DNA of 63,417 bases from Flammeovirga aprica JL-4 (GCF_012844305.1 NZ_JABANE010000055.1:1-63417); one strand, 5' to 3'; counted from the first letter of the stretch, positions 54,184-62,840 are shown. Numbers and translations: made by a program. Notes: generated from the sequence alone by a model not told the origin.

Positions 54184-54882
54184 ATGGCAGTAAAACTAGT
54201 AAAAGGGCAAAAAATCAGCCTTAGAAAACAATCAGGTGAGACACTAACAAGCTTTTGTGTAGGTGCAAACTGGGGTGCAATTGAAGCATACGTTAAAGTA
54301 ATGGAAGGTGGCTTCTTAGGCTTCGGACAAAAAGAAGTCGAAAGAAAAAAAGTCATCAATGTTGATCTTGACTTAAGTGTATTGATGCTTAATGGCAACG
54401 GAGATGTTGTAGATCATATTTATTCTCCTGAGTACAATTCTCGCTTCTTAAATCAAGTAGGTTTACCAAAAGGTAAATTAGCTTCTCGCGACTATGCTCT
54501 AAAGCACAGTGGTGATGATATGGAAGGTGACATCGGTGGTGATGATGGATTGGACAATGAAGTAATCACTGTGGACTTATCTAAAGTATCTTCAGAAATT
54601 CAACAAATTTTCTTCTTCTTGAACAATGTAGGAAAAGAAGATTTTGCTCAAATTCCTTTTGCAAAAATCAGAATGTACGAAGGTACTCCTACAAGAGTAA
54701 AGCAAATTCAAGCTACTTATGATGTTGTATCGGATGGCCGTTATTCACATCATAGAGCTATGGTTATGGGCAAACTATATAGACATAACGCAGAGTGGAA
54801 ATTCCAAGCAATCGGTGATCCTACTACTGATGCGCATATCGGTGAAACGATTGGAAGAATTCTAACTCAATATGCAAAATAG
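54184..54882 (+). CDS. TerD-family protein 3, divergent and longer
   Basis: 232 residues. It starts MAVKLVKGQKISLRKQSGETL, the TerD start, and keeps NVDLDLSVLMLNGNGDVVDHIYS and a second acidic segment GDDMEGDIGGDDGLDNEVITVDLSKVSSE. Compared with TerD1/2 the middle is expanded (SRFLNQVGLPKGKLASRDYALKHS) in the manner of TerE/TerZ-type members. It lacks the FVATIYEAKTRxQNFGQV signature, having FFFLNNVGKEDFAQIPFAKIRM instead. The last gene of the terD group; the following hairpin at 55001 probably ends this transcript. Confidence 0.9.
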   Translation: MAVKLVKGQKISLRKQSGETLTSFCVGANWGAIEAYVKVMEGGFLGFGQKEVERKKVINVDLDLSVLMLNGNGDVVDHIYSPEYNSRFLNQVGLPKGKLASRDYALKHSGDDMEGDIGGDDGLDNEVITVDLSKVSSEIQQIFFFLNNVGKEDFAQIPFAKIRMYEGTPTRVKQIQATYDVVSDGRYSHHRAMVMGKLYRHNAEWKFQAIGDPTTDAHIGETIGRILTQYAK

Positions 54883-54902
54883 TTGAGTGATTCAACAACC
54901 TA

Positions 54903-55001
54903 TTAAGTACTAAGACAAAAGTAATCGAGTGTTTCGTAGACCCATAATTGAAATTATGGTGCACGTAATTATAGTTCCATTTCTTTTGTCCTAGTACTTA
55001 A
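54903..55001. repeat. AGTACTAGGACAAAAG palindromic element, long form
   Basis: 19-bp terminal inverted repeats (54903-54921 and 54983-55001, one mismatch) enclose 61 bp that contain a second perfect palindrome CCATAATT-GA-AATTATGG (54942-54959). It has the form of a small non-autonomous element or MITE of 99 bp, placed between the terD3 stop codon and its terminator. TTAA at each tip could be a target sequence. Confidence 0.65.
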
Positions 55002-55046
55002 AATACCAAATCAAGATTAGTCATTATTAATTTTGATTTGGTATTT
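55001..55046 (+). terminator. Terminator of the terD group
   Basis: A perfect 14-bp inverted repeat AAATACCAAATCAA (55001-55014) / TTGATTTGGTATTT (55033-55046) with an 18-base loop. It abuts the palindromic element directly. Confidence 0.6.
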
Positions 55047-55488
55047 ATAAGAACATGCTTGAAACATGCTCTAAGTACTAGGTGATAAAGAATGCTATTA
55101 ACCAATATAAGTATCACTGCCTCCTATTTGTACCGCAAATGTGAAAAAGAAAAATAAACCCCTCAAGGTAAAGTGTGAATGTCTAAAACTGTGTAATTAG
55201 AGTATTTTCTCCAAACTGTATTTTACGCTAGACCTTTAAATAGTTCTACGTTATTGTAAAGCACATCAAAAGATTCATACACAACAGTTATTGCTCACTT
55301 TAAATTTTCCATAGATTTTTTTGATAGGCTTAGTACTATCAAATAGATGCCATAAATGAGGAATTATTGATAAGACAGCATTCCATAAAACCAGTAACAC
55401 TATAAACAACTAAATCTAATACAGAAGTTGACTTTATAGCAATGCCACAACTTCAGTACCCAAAAAGAAAAGAATTTAAGAAAGAATT
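55047..55488. other. Intergenic region before the terY genes
   Basis: 442 bp, AT-rich, the last part of a 606-bp gene-free stretch. It holds a lone AAGTACTAGG (about 55073), related to the ends of the palindromic element, and must hold the promoter of the terY operon, but no full TAnnTTTG box is seen. Nothing else is recognised. Confidence 0.45.
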
Positions 55489-56127
55489 ATGAGAAGATTA
55501 CCAGTATATATTTTAGTAGATGTATCCTACTCAATGCAAGGAGGCCCTATACAAGGCGTTCAAAGTGGAGTAGAATTCTTAGTGAGCGAATTAAGAAAAA
55601 ATCCACATGCATTAGAGACTGTATACTTATCACTGGTCACTTTCAGCACCAATGCGGAAACATTGGTTCCTTTGACAGAACTAATGGATTTTCAAACTCC
55701 CCAATTAGCAGTATCTGGAATGACTTCTTTAGGTGAAGGATTAGAGCTTGTGGCTGTTAAGTCTGAACTGGAAGTCACTAAATCATCTCCTACTCAAAAA
55801 GGGGACTGGAAACCGCTTGTTTTTATCATGACAGATGGTGAACCTACGGACAACTGGAGAAACGGACTGTCTATTTTCGAATCTAAAAAATGGGGTGTAG
55901 TTGTAGCTTGTGCCGCTGGTGACGGTGCCAATACTTCTGTCTTACAGGAAATCACGCCCAATGTTGTAAAACTCAATACGGCTGATGAAGCATCGATTGT
56001 AGAATTTTTCAAATGGGTTTCTTCTTCAATTGGAGTGAGCAGTACAAAAGTAGAAACTTCAGGAGTTGAGGCAAGCGGCATTGATGATTTACCGAAACCT
56101 CCATCTTGTATCAATCTAGTAAAATAG
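55489..56127 (+). CDS. terY: TerY-type VWA protein 1
   Basis: 212 residues, a single von Willebrand A domain. The MIDAS is complete: DVSYSM near residue 10, the threonine region GMTSLGEGL, and IMTDGEPTDNW. The chain ends LPKPPSCINLVK, a tail shared in pattern with TerY2 and TerY3. TerY-type VWA proteins are thought to act as metal-dependent adaptors in Ter stress loci. First gene of a tightly packed run of seven genes (gaps of 1-15 bp) reaching the antiporter. Confidence 0.92.
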   Translation: MRRLPVYILVDVSYSMQGGPIQGVQSGVEFLVSELRKNPHALETVYLSLVTFSTNAETLVPLTELMDFQTPQLAVSGMTSLGEGLELVAVKSELEVTKSSPTQKGDWKPLVFIMTDGEPTDNWRNGLSIFESKKWGVVVACAAGDGANTSVLQEITPNVVKLNTADEASIVEFFKWVSSSIGVSSTKVETSGVEASGIDDLPKPPSCINLVK

Positions 56128-56136
56128 GTTTCACTT

Positions 56137-56775
56137 ATGAGGAAATTGCCAGTATACCTGCTCTTGGATGTTTCAACATCAATGATGGGAGACCCGATTG
56201 AAGCTGTGAAAAATGGTTTGAAAACGCTAGTCACAGGTTTGAGACAGGACCCTTATGCGTTGGAAACGGCTTACTTGAGTATCATTACTTTCAATCATCA
56301 AGCACAGCAAGTGGTTCCTCTTACCGAACTGACTGATTTTCAAGAGCCCGTTCTTGAAGCAAGAGGTCAGACGGCATTAGGTGCGGCGTTGGATTTAGTG
56401 TCTGAAAAAATTGATGAAGAAGTAATCAGGTCATCCCCTACTCAAAAGGGAGACTGGAAGCCATTGGTCTTTATTATGACCGACGGACTTCCTACGGATG
56501 ACATTACGATGAGCCTTTCAAAATTCAAATCCAAAAAATGTGGTATTGTAATAGGCTGTGCCGCTGGTCCTCATGCTGATGTCAACAGTCTGAAACAAAT
56601 TACTGATTATGTTGTAAAATTAGACACTTTAGACTCTGGAAGTGTGCAGTCATTTTTCAAATGGGTGTCAGCATCTATATCAGTTTCAAGTACTAAAATA
56701 GAAACTTCGGGGTTAGAGCTTGGAGGGGTTTCAGAACTACCTCCGCCTCCTGCTGAAGTGAATATTGTGATGTAA
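56137..56775 (+). CDS. terY: TerY-type VWA protein 2
   Basis: 212 residues with MIDAS DVSTSMMG, GQTALGAAL and IMTDGLPTDD. It shares with TerY1 the segments SSPTQKGDWKPLVFIMTDG and SSTKxETSG. The C-terminal tail is LPPPPAEVNIVM. It begins 9 bp after TerY1. The VWA fold is complete, so all copies may bind metal and a partner, perhaps the phosphatase or kinase encoded downstream. Confidence 0.92.
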   Translation: MRKLPVYLLLDVSTSMMGDPIEAVKNGLKTLVTGLRQDPYALETAYLSIITFNHQAQQVVPLTELTDFQEPVLEARGQTALGAALDLVSEKIDEEVIRSSPTQKGDWKPLVFIMTDGLPTDDITMSLSKFKSKKCGIVIGCAAGPHADVNSLKQITDYVVKLDTLDSGSVQSFFKWVSASISVSSTKIETSGLELGGVSELPPPPAEVNIVM

Positions 56776-56785
56776 ATAAAAAAAT

Positions 56786-57427
56786 ATGATTAGAAGATTA
56801 CCGGTTTACCTTTTACTTGACACCTCTGGATCGATGAAAGGTGAACCTATCCAAGCAGTGAATGTTGGCATTCAAGCATTAGTTTCCTCATTAAGACAAG
56901 ATCCTAATGCACTTGAATCTGTATATATCAGCATCATTACATTTGATAGAGAAGTAAAGGAAATTTTACCGCTTACAGAACTGTCAATGTTGCAAGTGCC
57001 ACATATTGATACTCCTGATTCAGGGCCTACTCATTTAGGTGAAGCTTTGGCTTTTCTGAATAAAAGATTCAATACGGATATTATTAAATCAACACCTTCT
57101 CAAAAAGGTGACTGGGCCCCTTTGTTGTTTATTATGACAGATGGAAAGCCTTCTGATTTGATGGTATTCAGAGAAGAGGTGCCTAAGATTAAGGCGAAAA
57201 GTTTTGGCAATATCGTAGCCTGTGGTGCCGGTCCTAAAGCAAAAGCAGAGTTCCTGCAAGAGATCACAGATAATGTGGCCATGCTGGAAAACACAGACAG
57301 TTCTACCTTCCAGCAATATTTCAAATGGGTTTCTTCTACAGTACAGCAAGGAAGCAGAAGTGCTGGCGTGACATCTAATGAAATGGAGCTACCTCCACCG
57401 CCTAGTGAAGTGAATATAGTAATCTAG
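56786..57427 (+). CDS. terY: TerY-type VWA protein 3
   Basis: 213 residues with MIDAS DTSGSMKG, GPTHLGEAL and IMTDGKPSD. SQKGDWAPLLFIMTDG aligns with the other copies. The tail LPPPPSEVNIVI is almost the same as that of TerY2 although the preceding linker differs (GSRSAGVTSNEME). This conservation of the last dozen residues across a variable linker points to a functional tail. Separated from TerY2 by 10 bp. Confidence 0.92.
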   Translation: MIRRLPVYLLLDTSGSMKGEPIQAVNVGIQALVSSLRQDPNALESVYISIITFDREVKEILPLTELSMLQVPHIDTPDSGPTHLGEALAFLNKRFNTDIIKSTPSQKGDWAPLLFIMTDGKPSDLMVFREEVPKIKAKSFGNIVACGAGPKAKAEFLQEITDNVAMLENTDSSTFQQYFKWVSSTVQQGSRSAGVTSNEMELPPPPSEVNIVI

Positions 57428-57438
57428 ACAAATAACTA

Positions 57439-58500
57439 ATGAGGAAATTACCAATCTATTTTTTGCTGGATGTTTCTGAATCAATGATCGGTTCTCCAAT
57501 TGAAAGCGTTCAGTCGGGTTTAGCAAGCATCGTTAAATCATTAAAAAGTGACCCTTATGCTTTAGAGACAGTTTACCTTGAAGTGATTGTCTTTGCTGGA
57601 AAAGCGAAGGTCCTAGTTCCTTTAGAAGAACTTGCCGTTTATTATCCTCCAGTATTGCCTATTGGCTCTGGAACTTCATTAGGAGAAGGGATGAATCTGC
57701 TGATGAATGAACTGGATAAAAATACGGTAAAAAGAAGTTCCACTTTTAGAGGCGACTGGAAACCAATTGTATATATTTTCACAGATGGAGTACCCACTGA
57801 CAAATACGACAAGTATTTGCAGAAATGGGAACTCAACTATAAGAGCAAAATAAATACAGTTGTTGTAAGTATTGGTAATAATATCGACTCAAGGTTATTA
57901 GAGAGAATCTCTGAAAATGTGTTCGACTTCAACACTACAGACCCTAAAGCGTTTACTTCTTTTTTCAAATGGATCACAGATTCCATTAAAACACATAGTG
58001 TGAAAATAGACAGTTCTAATGATGACGATCTGGATATCAGACAAATCAATGATCTGGACGATGTAGAGAAAATTGATCTGAGCAAAGGCAACCGACCAAA
58101 TGTAGATCAAAATACGGTAACGTTATTAGGTAAATGTCAGAACACACACAGCGGTTATATCATAAAGTATAACAAGTACAAGGAAAACTCAAATGCCTTT
58201 AATGACTTCGGCTTTATGGTCACTGGCTTTTCACTAGAAGGGGCTTTCAAAATAAATCTGGATGAGTTTAGATCGCTTTCACAAAATATCAATATCAATC
58301 AACATGTCAATACAGCGGAATTAAGAAACTTCCCTTCTTGTCCTTGCTGTGGAAATCAGATTGCTGTTGCTATTTGCTCATGCGGTTCCATCTTTTGTGC
58401 AGATCCTGAAAACATAGAACAAACCTGCCCTTGGTGTCATAACACCTCTTATTTCGGCAGAGGTAATGGAGATATAGACATTGAAAGAACAATTGGTTAA
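57439..58500 (+). CDS. terY: TerY-type VWA protein 4 with C-terminal zinc-binding domain
   Basis: 353 residues: VWA domain (1-200; MIDAS DVSESMIG, GTSLGEGM, IFTDGVPTD) plus a C-terminal TerY-C-like part. The latter ends in a cysteine cluster CPCCGNQIAVAICSCGSIFC and CPWCHN that should hold two zinc ions. The LPxPP tail of the other three copies is absent and replaced by this domain. This is the form typical of the TerY-phosphatase-kinase triad. The phosphatase gene follows after one base. Confidence 0.92.
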   Translation: MRKLPIYFLLDVSESMIGSPIESVQSGLASIVKSLKSDPYALETVYLEVIVFAGKAKVLVPLEELAVYYPPVLPIGSGTSLGEGMNLLMNELDKNTVKRSSTFRGDWKPIVYIFTDGVPTDKYDKYLQKWELNYKSKINTVVVSIGNNIDSRLLERISENVFDFNTTDPKAFTSFFKWITDSIKTHSVKIDSSNDDDLDIRQINDLDDVEKIDLSKGNRPNVDQNTVTLLGKCQNTHSGYIIKYNKYKENSNAFNDFGFMVTGFSLEGAFKINLDEFRSLSQNININQHVNTAELRNFPSCPCCGNQIAVAICSCGSIFCADPENIEQTCPWCHNTSYFGRGNGDIDIERTIG

Positions 58501-58501
58501 T

Positions 58502-59929
58502 ATGGAAAAGGGTACTTTAATCCAACAGAAAATTCAACAATTAGAATCAATCATCTCAGAACTGAAAGAACTTTTTCCTGAAGAAGTTGAGATAGATTTA
58601 AATACAGAAATCGAAGAAAAGCAAACTGAAAAAATCCCTATCAAACTTAAAAAAGCAAACACGAATAAGACACAGGAAGATATGGCAAAAATCAGAACGA
58701 AAGAAGAAGACAACACTCAGATTTTATTAGACAACGGAATGGTAGGCAAGGCCTATTCTGATAAAATTACTGCGGAACTCATAGGTAAGGAACAATTCTT
58801 TATTCTTGAACTGTCCTTGTCTTCTAAAGTGGAAGGATTGGAATTTAATATTGAAACCGGTGAAATTTCAGGTACACCAAAAAGTGCCGGCGATTTTATT
58901 GGTACTTTATGCTATAAATTAGGGGAAAATGATGATGAGAAATATCCTGAGTTAAACAAAGAGGTACTTATCACAATCAACCCTGATCCTAATTCTTTAT
59001 GGAAAAATCTTCCTACTGACGAAAATGCCCCTTACCAAAAAGATAACACTTATGCAGAGGTTATTTCCACTGAAAAACATAAAATCATTGGAGCATCTAT
59101 CCGAGGCAGATCACATGCGCATATAGGTTCATTTAGAGATGATCATTTTATCAATTTCGTTTTTGAAGAATCACAATGGACGCTTCAAGCAGTTGCCGAT
59201 GGTGCAGGTTCTGCTAAATATTCTAGACAAGGTTCCAAAATTGCTTGCGAAACGCTGAAGCAAGGTGTTGAAGATTACTTGTCTGGAGACGACTTTAAAT
59301 CCTTAGAAGAAAATTTAGTTGCTTATTATTCTAAAACGGAACAGGAAGACGAAGAGAAAGAAAACTTAGGAAGAACATTAAGTCAACAAGTATATACTTT
59401 CTTAAGTCAGACTAGTTACGAATCCTATAAAGTAGTAAAAGGTTTTGCTGAAGATAAACAACAGGAATTAAAAGACTTTTCCACTACACTGCTCTTTACT
59501 TTAAGCAAGGAATTTGAATTTGGAACTATTGTGCTGTCTACATGGATTGGCGACGGTGTGATTTGTGTTTATACCAATGATAAATTCGAAACATTGGGAG
59601 AACCTGACGGAGGTGAATACGCTGGACAAACTCGTTTCCTTACGATGTCAAGTATTTTCCAGGAAGGGTTTGAAAAGAGAATCAGCCTGAATTGTTATAA
59701 AGAAAAACCAACAGCCATTATTTTGATGACAGATGGTATTTCTGATCCTTATTTCGAGACCGATGAAGGCTTAAAAGATGGAGAGAAATGGGAATCACTT
59801 TGGAATGACTTGAATGACGCTGTGTTAAGTAAAAGTGAAGAGGAAGAGTTCAAATCATCCATGATTGATTGGCTAGGTTTTCCATCAAAAGGACATCATG
59901 ATGATAGAACTATTTCAATTTTAAGCTAA
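58502..59929 (+). CDS. PP2C-family protein phosphatase with Ig-like (He_PIG) domain
   Basis: 475 residues from ATG 58502; a TTG at 58481 would overlap the previous gene. N-terminal coiled coil (about 5-25), charged linker, an Ig-like He_PIG domain (about 78-160, with GLEFNIETGEISGTPKSAGDF), then a PP2C domain (about 193-475). PP2C metal sites are visible: GSFRDDHFINF, VADGAGSAKYS (Asp233), WIGDGVICVY, MTDGISD and GHHDDRTI. It should remove phosphate from Ser/Thr, opposing the downstream kinase. There is no signal peptide, so the He_PIG domain is intracellular. Confidence 0.9.
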   Translation: MEKGTLIQQKIQQLESIISELKELFPEEVEIDLNTEIEEKQTEKIPIKLKKANTNKTQEDMAKIRTKEEDNTQILLDNGMVGKAYSDKITAELIGKEQFFILELSLSSKVEGLEFNIETGEISGTPKSAGDFIGTLCYKLGENDDEKYPELNKEVLITINPDPNSLWKNLPTDENAPYQKDNTYAEVISTEKHKIIGASIRGRSHAHIGSFRDDHFINFVFEESQWTLQAVADGAGSAKYSRQGSKIACETLKQGVEDYLSGDDFKSLEENLVAYYSKTEQEDEEKENLGRTLSQQVYTFLSQTSYESYKVVKGFAEDKQQELKDFSTTLLFTLSKEFEFGTIVLSTWIGDGVICVYTNDKFETLGEPDGGEYAGQTRFLTMSSIFQEGFEKRISLNCYKEKPTAIILMTDGISDPYFETDEGLKDGEKWESLWNDLNDAVLSKSEEEEFKSSMIDWLGFPSKGHHDDRTISILS

Positions 59930-59942
59930 TCAATCCAGTATT

Positions 59943-61448
59943 ATGAGTAAAATACAAGTCAGCTCTATATTCTCTGGAAAGTCTTATGAATATATAGATA
60001 AAATAATTGGCTCCGGAACGATGAAGGATGTGTATTTCAGTCCTGATAAATCCTATGTTATTGGTTTTTTCAGAACGAAATTAGATATACAAGCCAAAGA
60101 ACGTTTAGAGACCATTGTAAAAGTTTACCGTAAAAATATTTTTGAACAAGCTGGAGGCAAGTACTGGAATCAGCTTTACTGCTGGCCCTATGATATTGTA
60201 GAGTACAAAGGGTTATGGGGAGTTGTAGCACCAGCCTTTGAAAAGCACTTCTTTTTTGAGCATGGATCTGTGAATGATGATATGTTGCAGATCAAAGGAA
60301 AAGAAAAAGAAGGAAAATGGTTTGCTTCTGCCAGTCATCAAAATCGATTTTTGGACGATAGAGAGAAAGGAAACTTCTTGAGCTACCTAAGAATCTCTTT
60401 ACTGATCAGCAGAGCTGTAAGAAGAATGCACGCGGCAGGATTGGCCCACTCTGATTTATCGTATAAAAACGTACTGGTCGATCCCGTGGGCATGAACGCT
60501 TGTATCATTGATATAGACGGATTGGTAGTGCCGGGTAAATTCCCTCCTGATGTGATGGGTACACCGGACTTCATTGCCCCTGAGGTGATCATGACCAAAC
60601 ACCTGGAACTTACAGATCCTAACCGCAAGCTTCCTTCTATTCATACAGACAGGCATGCACTAGCGGTACTGATCTATATGTATTTATTCTACAGACATCC
60701 TTTGAGAGGTAGAAAAATACATGATGAAGACCCTACCATTGATGAGGAAAAAACAATGGGAAGTCACGCATTATTTGTAGAACATCCCACTGATAAGTCC
60801 AATAGACCTGATCTTTCACAGATTAAGAAAAGCTATTTGCCTTATGCAGATGTCGATGCCCTGCCTTACAGCATCAGCGGGCCATTTTTGAAAGAACTTT
60901 TTGACAGAGCTTTCATTGATGGGCTACAGGATCCACTAGCAAGGCCTACTGCCGACGAATGGGAACATGCACTGGTCAAGACCGTTGATTTACTTCAACC
61001 TTGCCAGAATCCGAAATGTTCGCACAAATGGTTTGTTTTTGATAATAAAACGAAACCAAAATGCCCTTACTGTCAAACAGAATACAAGGGCATGCTACCT
61101 GTACTCAATTTTTACTCTTCCAGAGGAAATAATAATTTCAGACCTGATAATTACCGCTTGATGGTCTATAATAATCAGTACTTATATCAATGGCATGTAA
61201 ATAGAAAAATTTTCCCCAATGAGAAATTAGACGATACAAAAAAAGATCCCGTAGGGTATTTTGTTTTTCACCAGAACAAATGGCTTCTGGTCAATCAAAA
61301 ACTTGATAATCTTATGGATATGACGGATAGTAAAAATCCAACAAAAATAGCAATAGGCAAGCCTGTTGAAATAAAAGACAACGCTAAAATCCTGCTGTCT
61401 AATGAAGATGGCGGTCGATTGATTTTGGTTCAAATGGTTAATAATTAA
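59943..61448 (+). CDS. Atypical Ser/Thr protein kinase with C-terminal zinc ribbon
   Basis: 501 residues. Kinase fold about 20-340: glycine loop GSGTMKDVYF, catalytic loop AHSDLSYKNVLVD (Asp171, Asn176), metal site IDIDGL (Asp192), then GTPDFIAPEV as the P+1/APE region. The usual VAIK lysine is not found; the strand reads SYVIGFF. HRD reads HSD and DFG reads DIDG. A zinc ribbon CQNPKCSHKW...CPYC (about 352-380) and a C-terminal domain of about 120 residues follow. It forms the TerY-phosphatase-kinase triad with its upstream neighbours. Confidence 0.88.
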   Translation: MSKIQVSSIFSGKSYEYIDKIIGSGTMKDVYFSPDKSYVIGFFRTKLDIQAKERLETIVKVYRKNIFEQAGGKYWNQLYCWPYDIVEYKGLWGVVAPAFEKHFFFEHGSVNDDMLQIKGKEKEGKWFASASHQNRFLDDREKGNFLSYLRISLLISRAVRRMHAAGLAHSDLSYKNVLVDPVGMNACIIDIDGLVVPGKFPPDVMGTPDFIAPEVIMTKHLELTDPNRKLPSIHTDRHALAVLIYMYLFYRHPLRGRKIHDEDPTIDEEKTMGSHALFVEHPTDKSNRPDLSQIKKSYLPYADVDALPYSISGPFLKELFDRAFIDGLQDPLARPTADEWEHALVKTVDLLQPCQNPKCSHKWFVFDNKTKPKCPYCQTEYKGMLPVLNFYSSRGNNNFRPDNYRLMVYNNQYLYQWHVNRKIFPNEKLDDTKKDPVGYFVFHQNKWLLVNQKLDNLMDMTDSKNPTKIAIGKPVEIKDNAKILLSNEDGGRLILVQMVNN

Positions 61449-61453
61449 AAGAA

Positions 61454-62779
61454 ATGCAAGACGTACTAGAAAACACAACCAACGAGAAAGACAAAAAGGG
61501 TACTTTACCTATAAAAAGTATTGCCATTACTGTAATGCTGATGCTTCTATTTGTTCCTTCAGTAATGAATCTGATATTTCATGTTGAACTCGCAGTATTC
61601 AACTCCATATTCAGCAATATAATTCAGAGTCTTATAGTCATATTGGTGACTTGTTTAATGATTTGGAAAGCCTCCGATGGATTTGAATTAGCTTCAGATT
61701 ACTTTGGAGATAAATTAAATATGGAAGGTGGTGTAAAAGGAGCCACTATTAATGCCGTCGGCAGTTCTTTGCCAGAGTTATTTACAACCTTTTTCTTCTT
61801 GGTTGTATTAAAAGATGCAAGAGGATTTGCAGGTGGTTTAGGAACAACGGCCGGTAGTGCTGTTTTCAACTCCATGATTATTCCAGCAGTAGTGATCCTT
61901 GCTGTTGCTTTCAGTTTAGGTAAAACCGTTATTGTCAACCCTAAAGTGATTTTAAGAGATGGATTGTTCTTAATTTCAGCAGAACTTATTCTGATTGTAT
62001 TATTAAACAGTACAGCACTTACTTGGGTACATGGCCTGATCCTTATGTTGGTTTACGGGGTATATATCTTTATCCTGAAAAAAGTCAAAATCAAAGATGA
62101 AGACAGTGATGATGACGATGATGACGACGACGACGAGGAATATGATGGATCAAGAAATGGCCTTATCAGAGCTATTTTCACACTTGACTTGGAAGCACTT
62201 ATTGTAAAAGGAAGAGAGCTGGACAACAGAATTGCAGGTACATTATTATTTGTAGCAGTTTTAATTATGGGTGCGGCTTGTTATTCCCTAGCTTATGTAT
62301 GTGAGAGTTTAGGGCACGAGCTTGGAATTTCTTCATTCATTGTAGCTATTATTTTCGCAGCGGCGGCAACGAGTGTTCCGGATACAATCTTATCCATCAA
62401 AGATGCTAAAAATGGCAACTATAATGATGCGGTAGCCAACGCGCTTGGCAGTAACATTTTTGATATTTGCTTTGCATTAGGTTTCCCATTATTTGTTTAC
62501 ACTCTTGCCAATGGAGGTGTTTCCATCCCAATTCAGCCAGAGGATAATGACATTGTAGGGCAGTTCAGGGTTCTATTGTTACTGCTTACAGTAACAGCCT
62601 TTTTAATCTATTATATCGGTAAAAAGATGACAAAAGTGAAAGCTGTATTACTACTAAGTGTTTACGGAATCTTCATCGCCTATACACTAGCTTATGCTTA
62701 TAACCCTGAATCAATTTCAGGTATTCAAGCTGTTCTTTTCAAAATCAATTCAGTTTTAGGAAATCTGAATTTCTTATAA
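61454..62779 (+). CDS. Ca2+/Na+ (CaCA family) antiporter
   Basis: 441 residues with about ten membrane segments in two inverted halves. The alpha repeats are NAVGSSLPELFTTFFF and AAAATSVPDTILSIKDA, followed by NALGSNIFDICFALG, so the ion-coordinating Glu and Asp are present. The central cytoplasmic loop has an acidic run EDSDDDDDDDDDEE (about 212-226) that could sense Ca2+. It lies 5 bp after the kinase gene, as the last gene of the operon, so export or exchange of Ca2+ (or a similar cation) is probably the output or the partner of the Ter signalling module. Confidence 0.88.
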   Translation: MQDVLENTTNEKDKKGTLPIKSIAITVMLMLLFVPSVMNLIFHVELAVFNSIFSNIIQSLIVILVTCLMIWKASDGFELASDYFGDKLNMEGGVKGATINAVGSSLPELFTTFFFLVVLKDARGFAGGLGTTAGSAVFNSMIIPAVVILAVAFSLGKTVIVNPKVILRDGLFLISAELILIVLLNSTALTWVHGLILMLVYGVYIFILKKVKIKDEDSDDDDDDDDDEEYDGSRNGLIRAIFTLDLEALIVKGRELDNRIAGTLLFVAVLIMGAACYSLAYVCESLGHELGISSFIVAIIFAAAATSVPDTILSIKDAKNGNYNDAVANALGSNIFDICFALGFPLFVYTLANGGVSIPIQPEDNDIVGQFRVLLLLLTVTAFLIYYIGKKMTKVKAVLLLSVYGIFIAYTLAYAYNPESISGIQAVLFKINSVLGNLNFL

Positions 62780-62798
62780 AAAGAAGCTATTCTAATAA

Positions 62799-62840
62799 TC
62801 CCCCTCTTATAACATTTTACAATAAGAGGGGGATTTTTAA
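62799..62840 (+). terminator. Terminator of the terY-kinase-antiporter operon
   Basis: TCCCCCTCTTAT (62799-62810) pairs with ATAAGAGGGGGA (62822-62833), perfect 12-bp stem, followed by TTTTTAATTTT. Confidence 0.9.

Noticed and set aside
62098..62145. GAT/GAC repeat that looks like a microsatellite
   Set aside because: It is the in-frame acidic loop of the antiporter; codons alternate and no expansion pattern at DNA level is evident.
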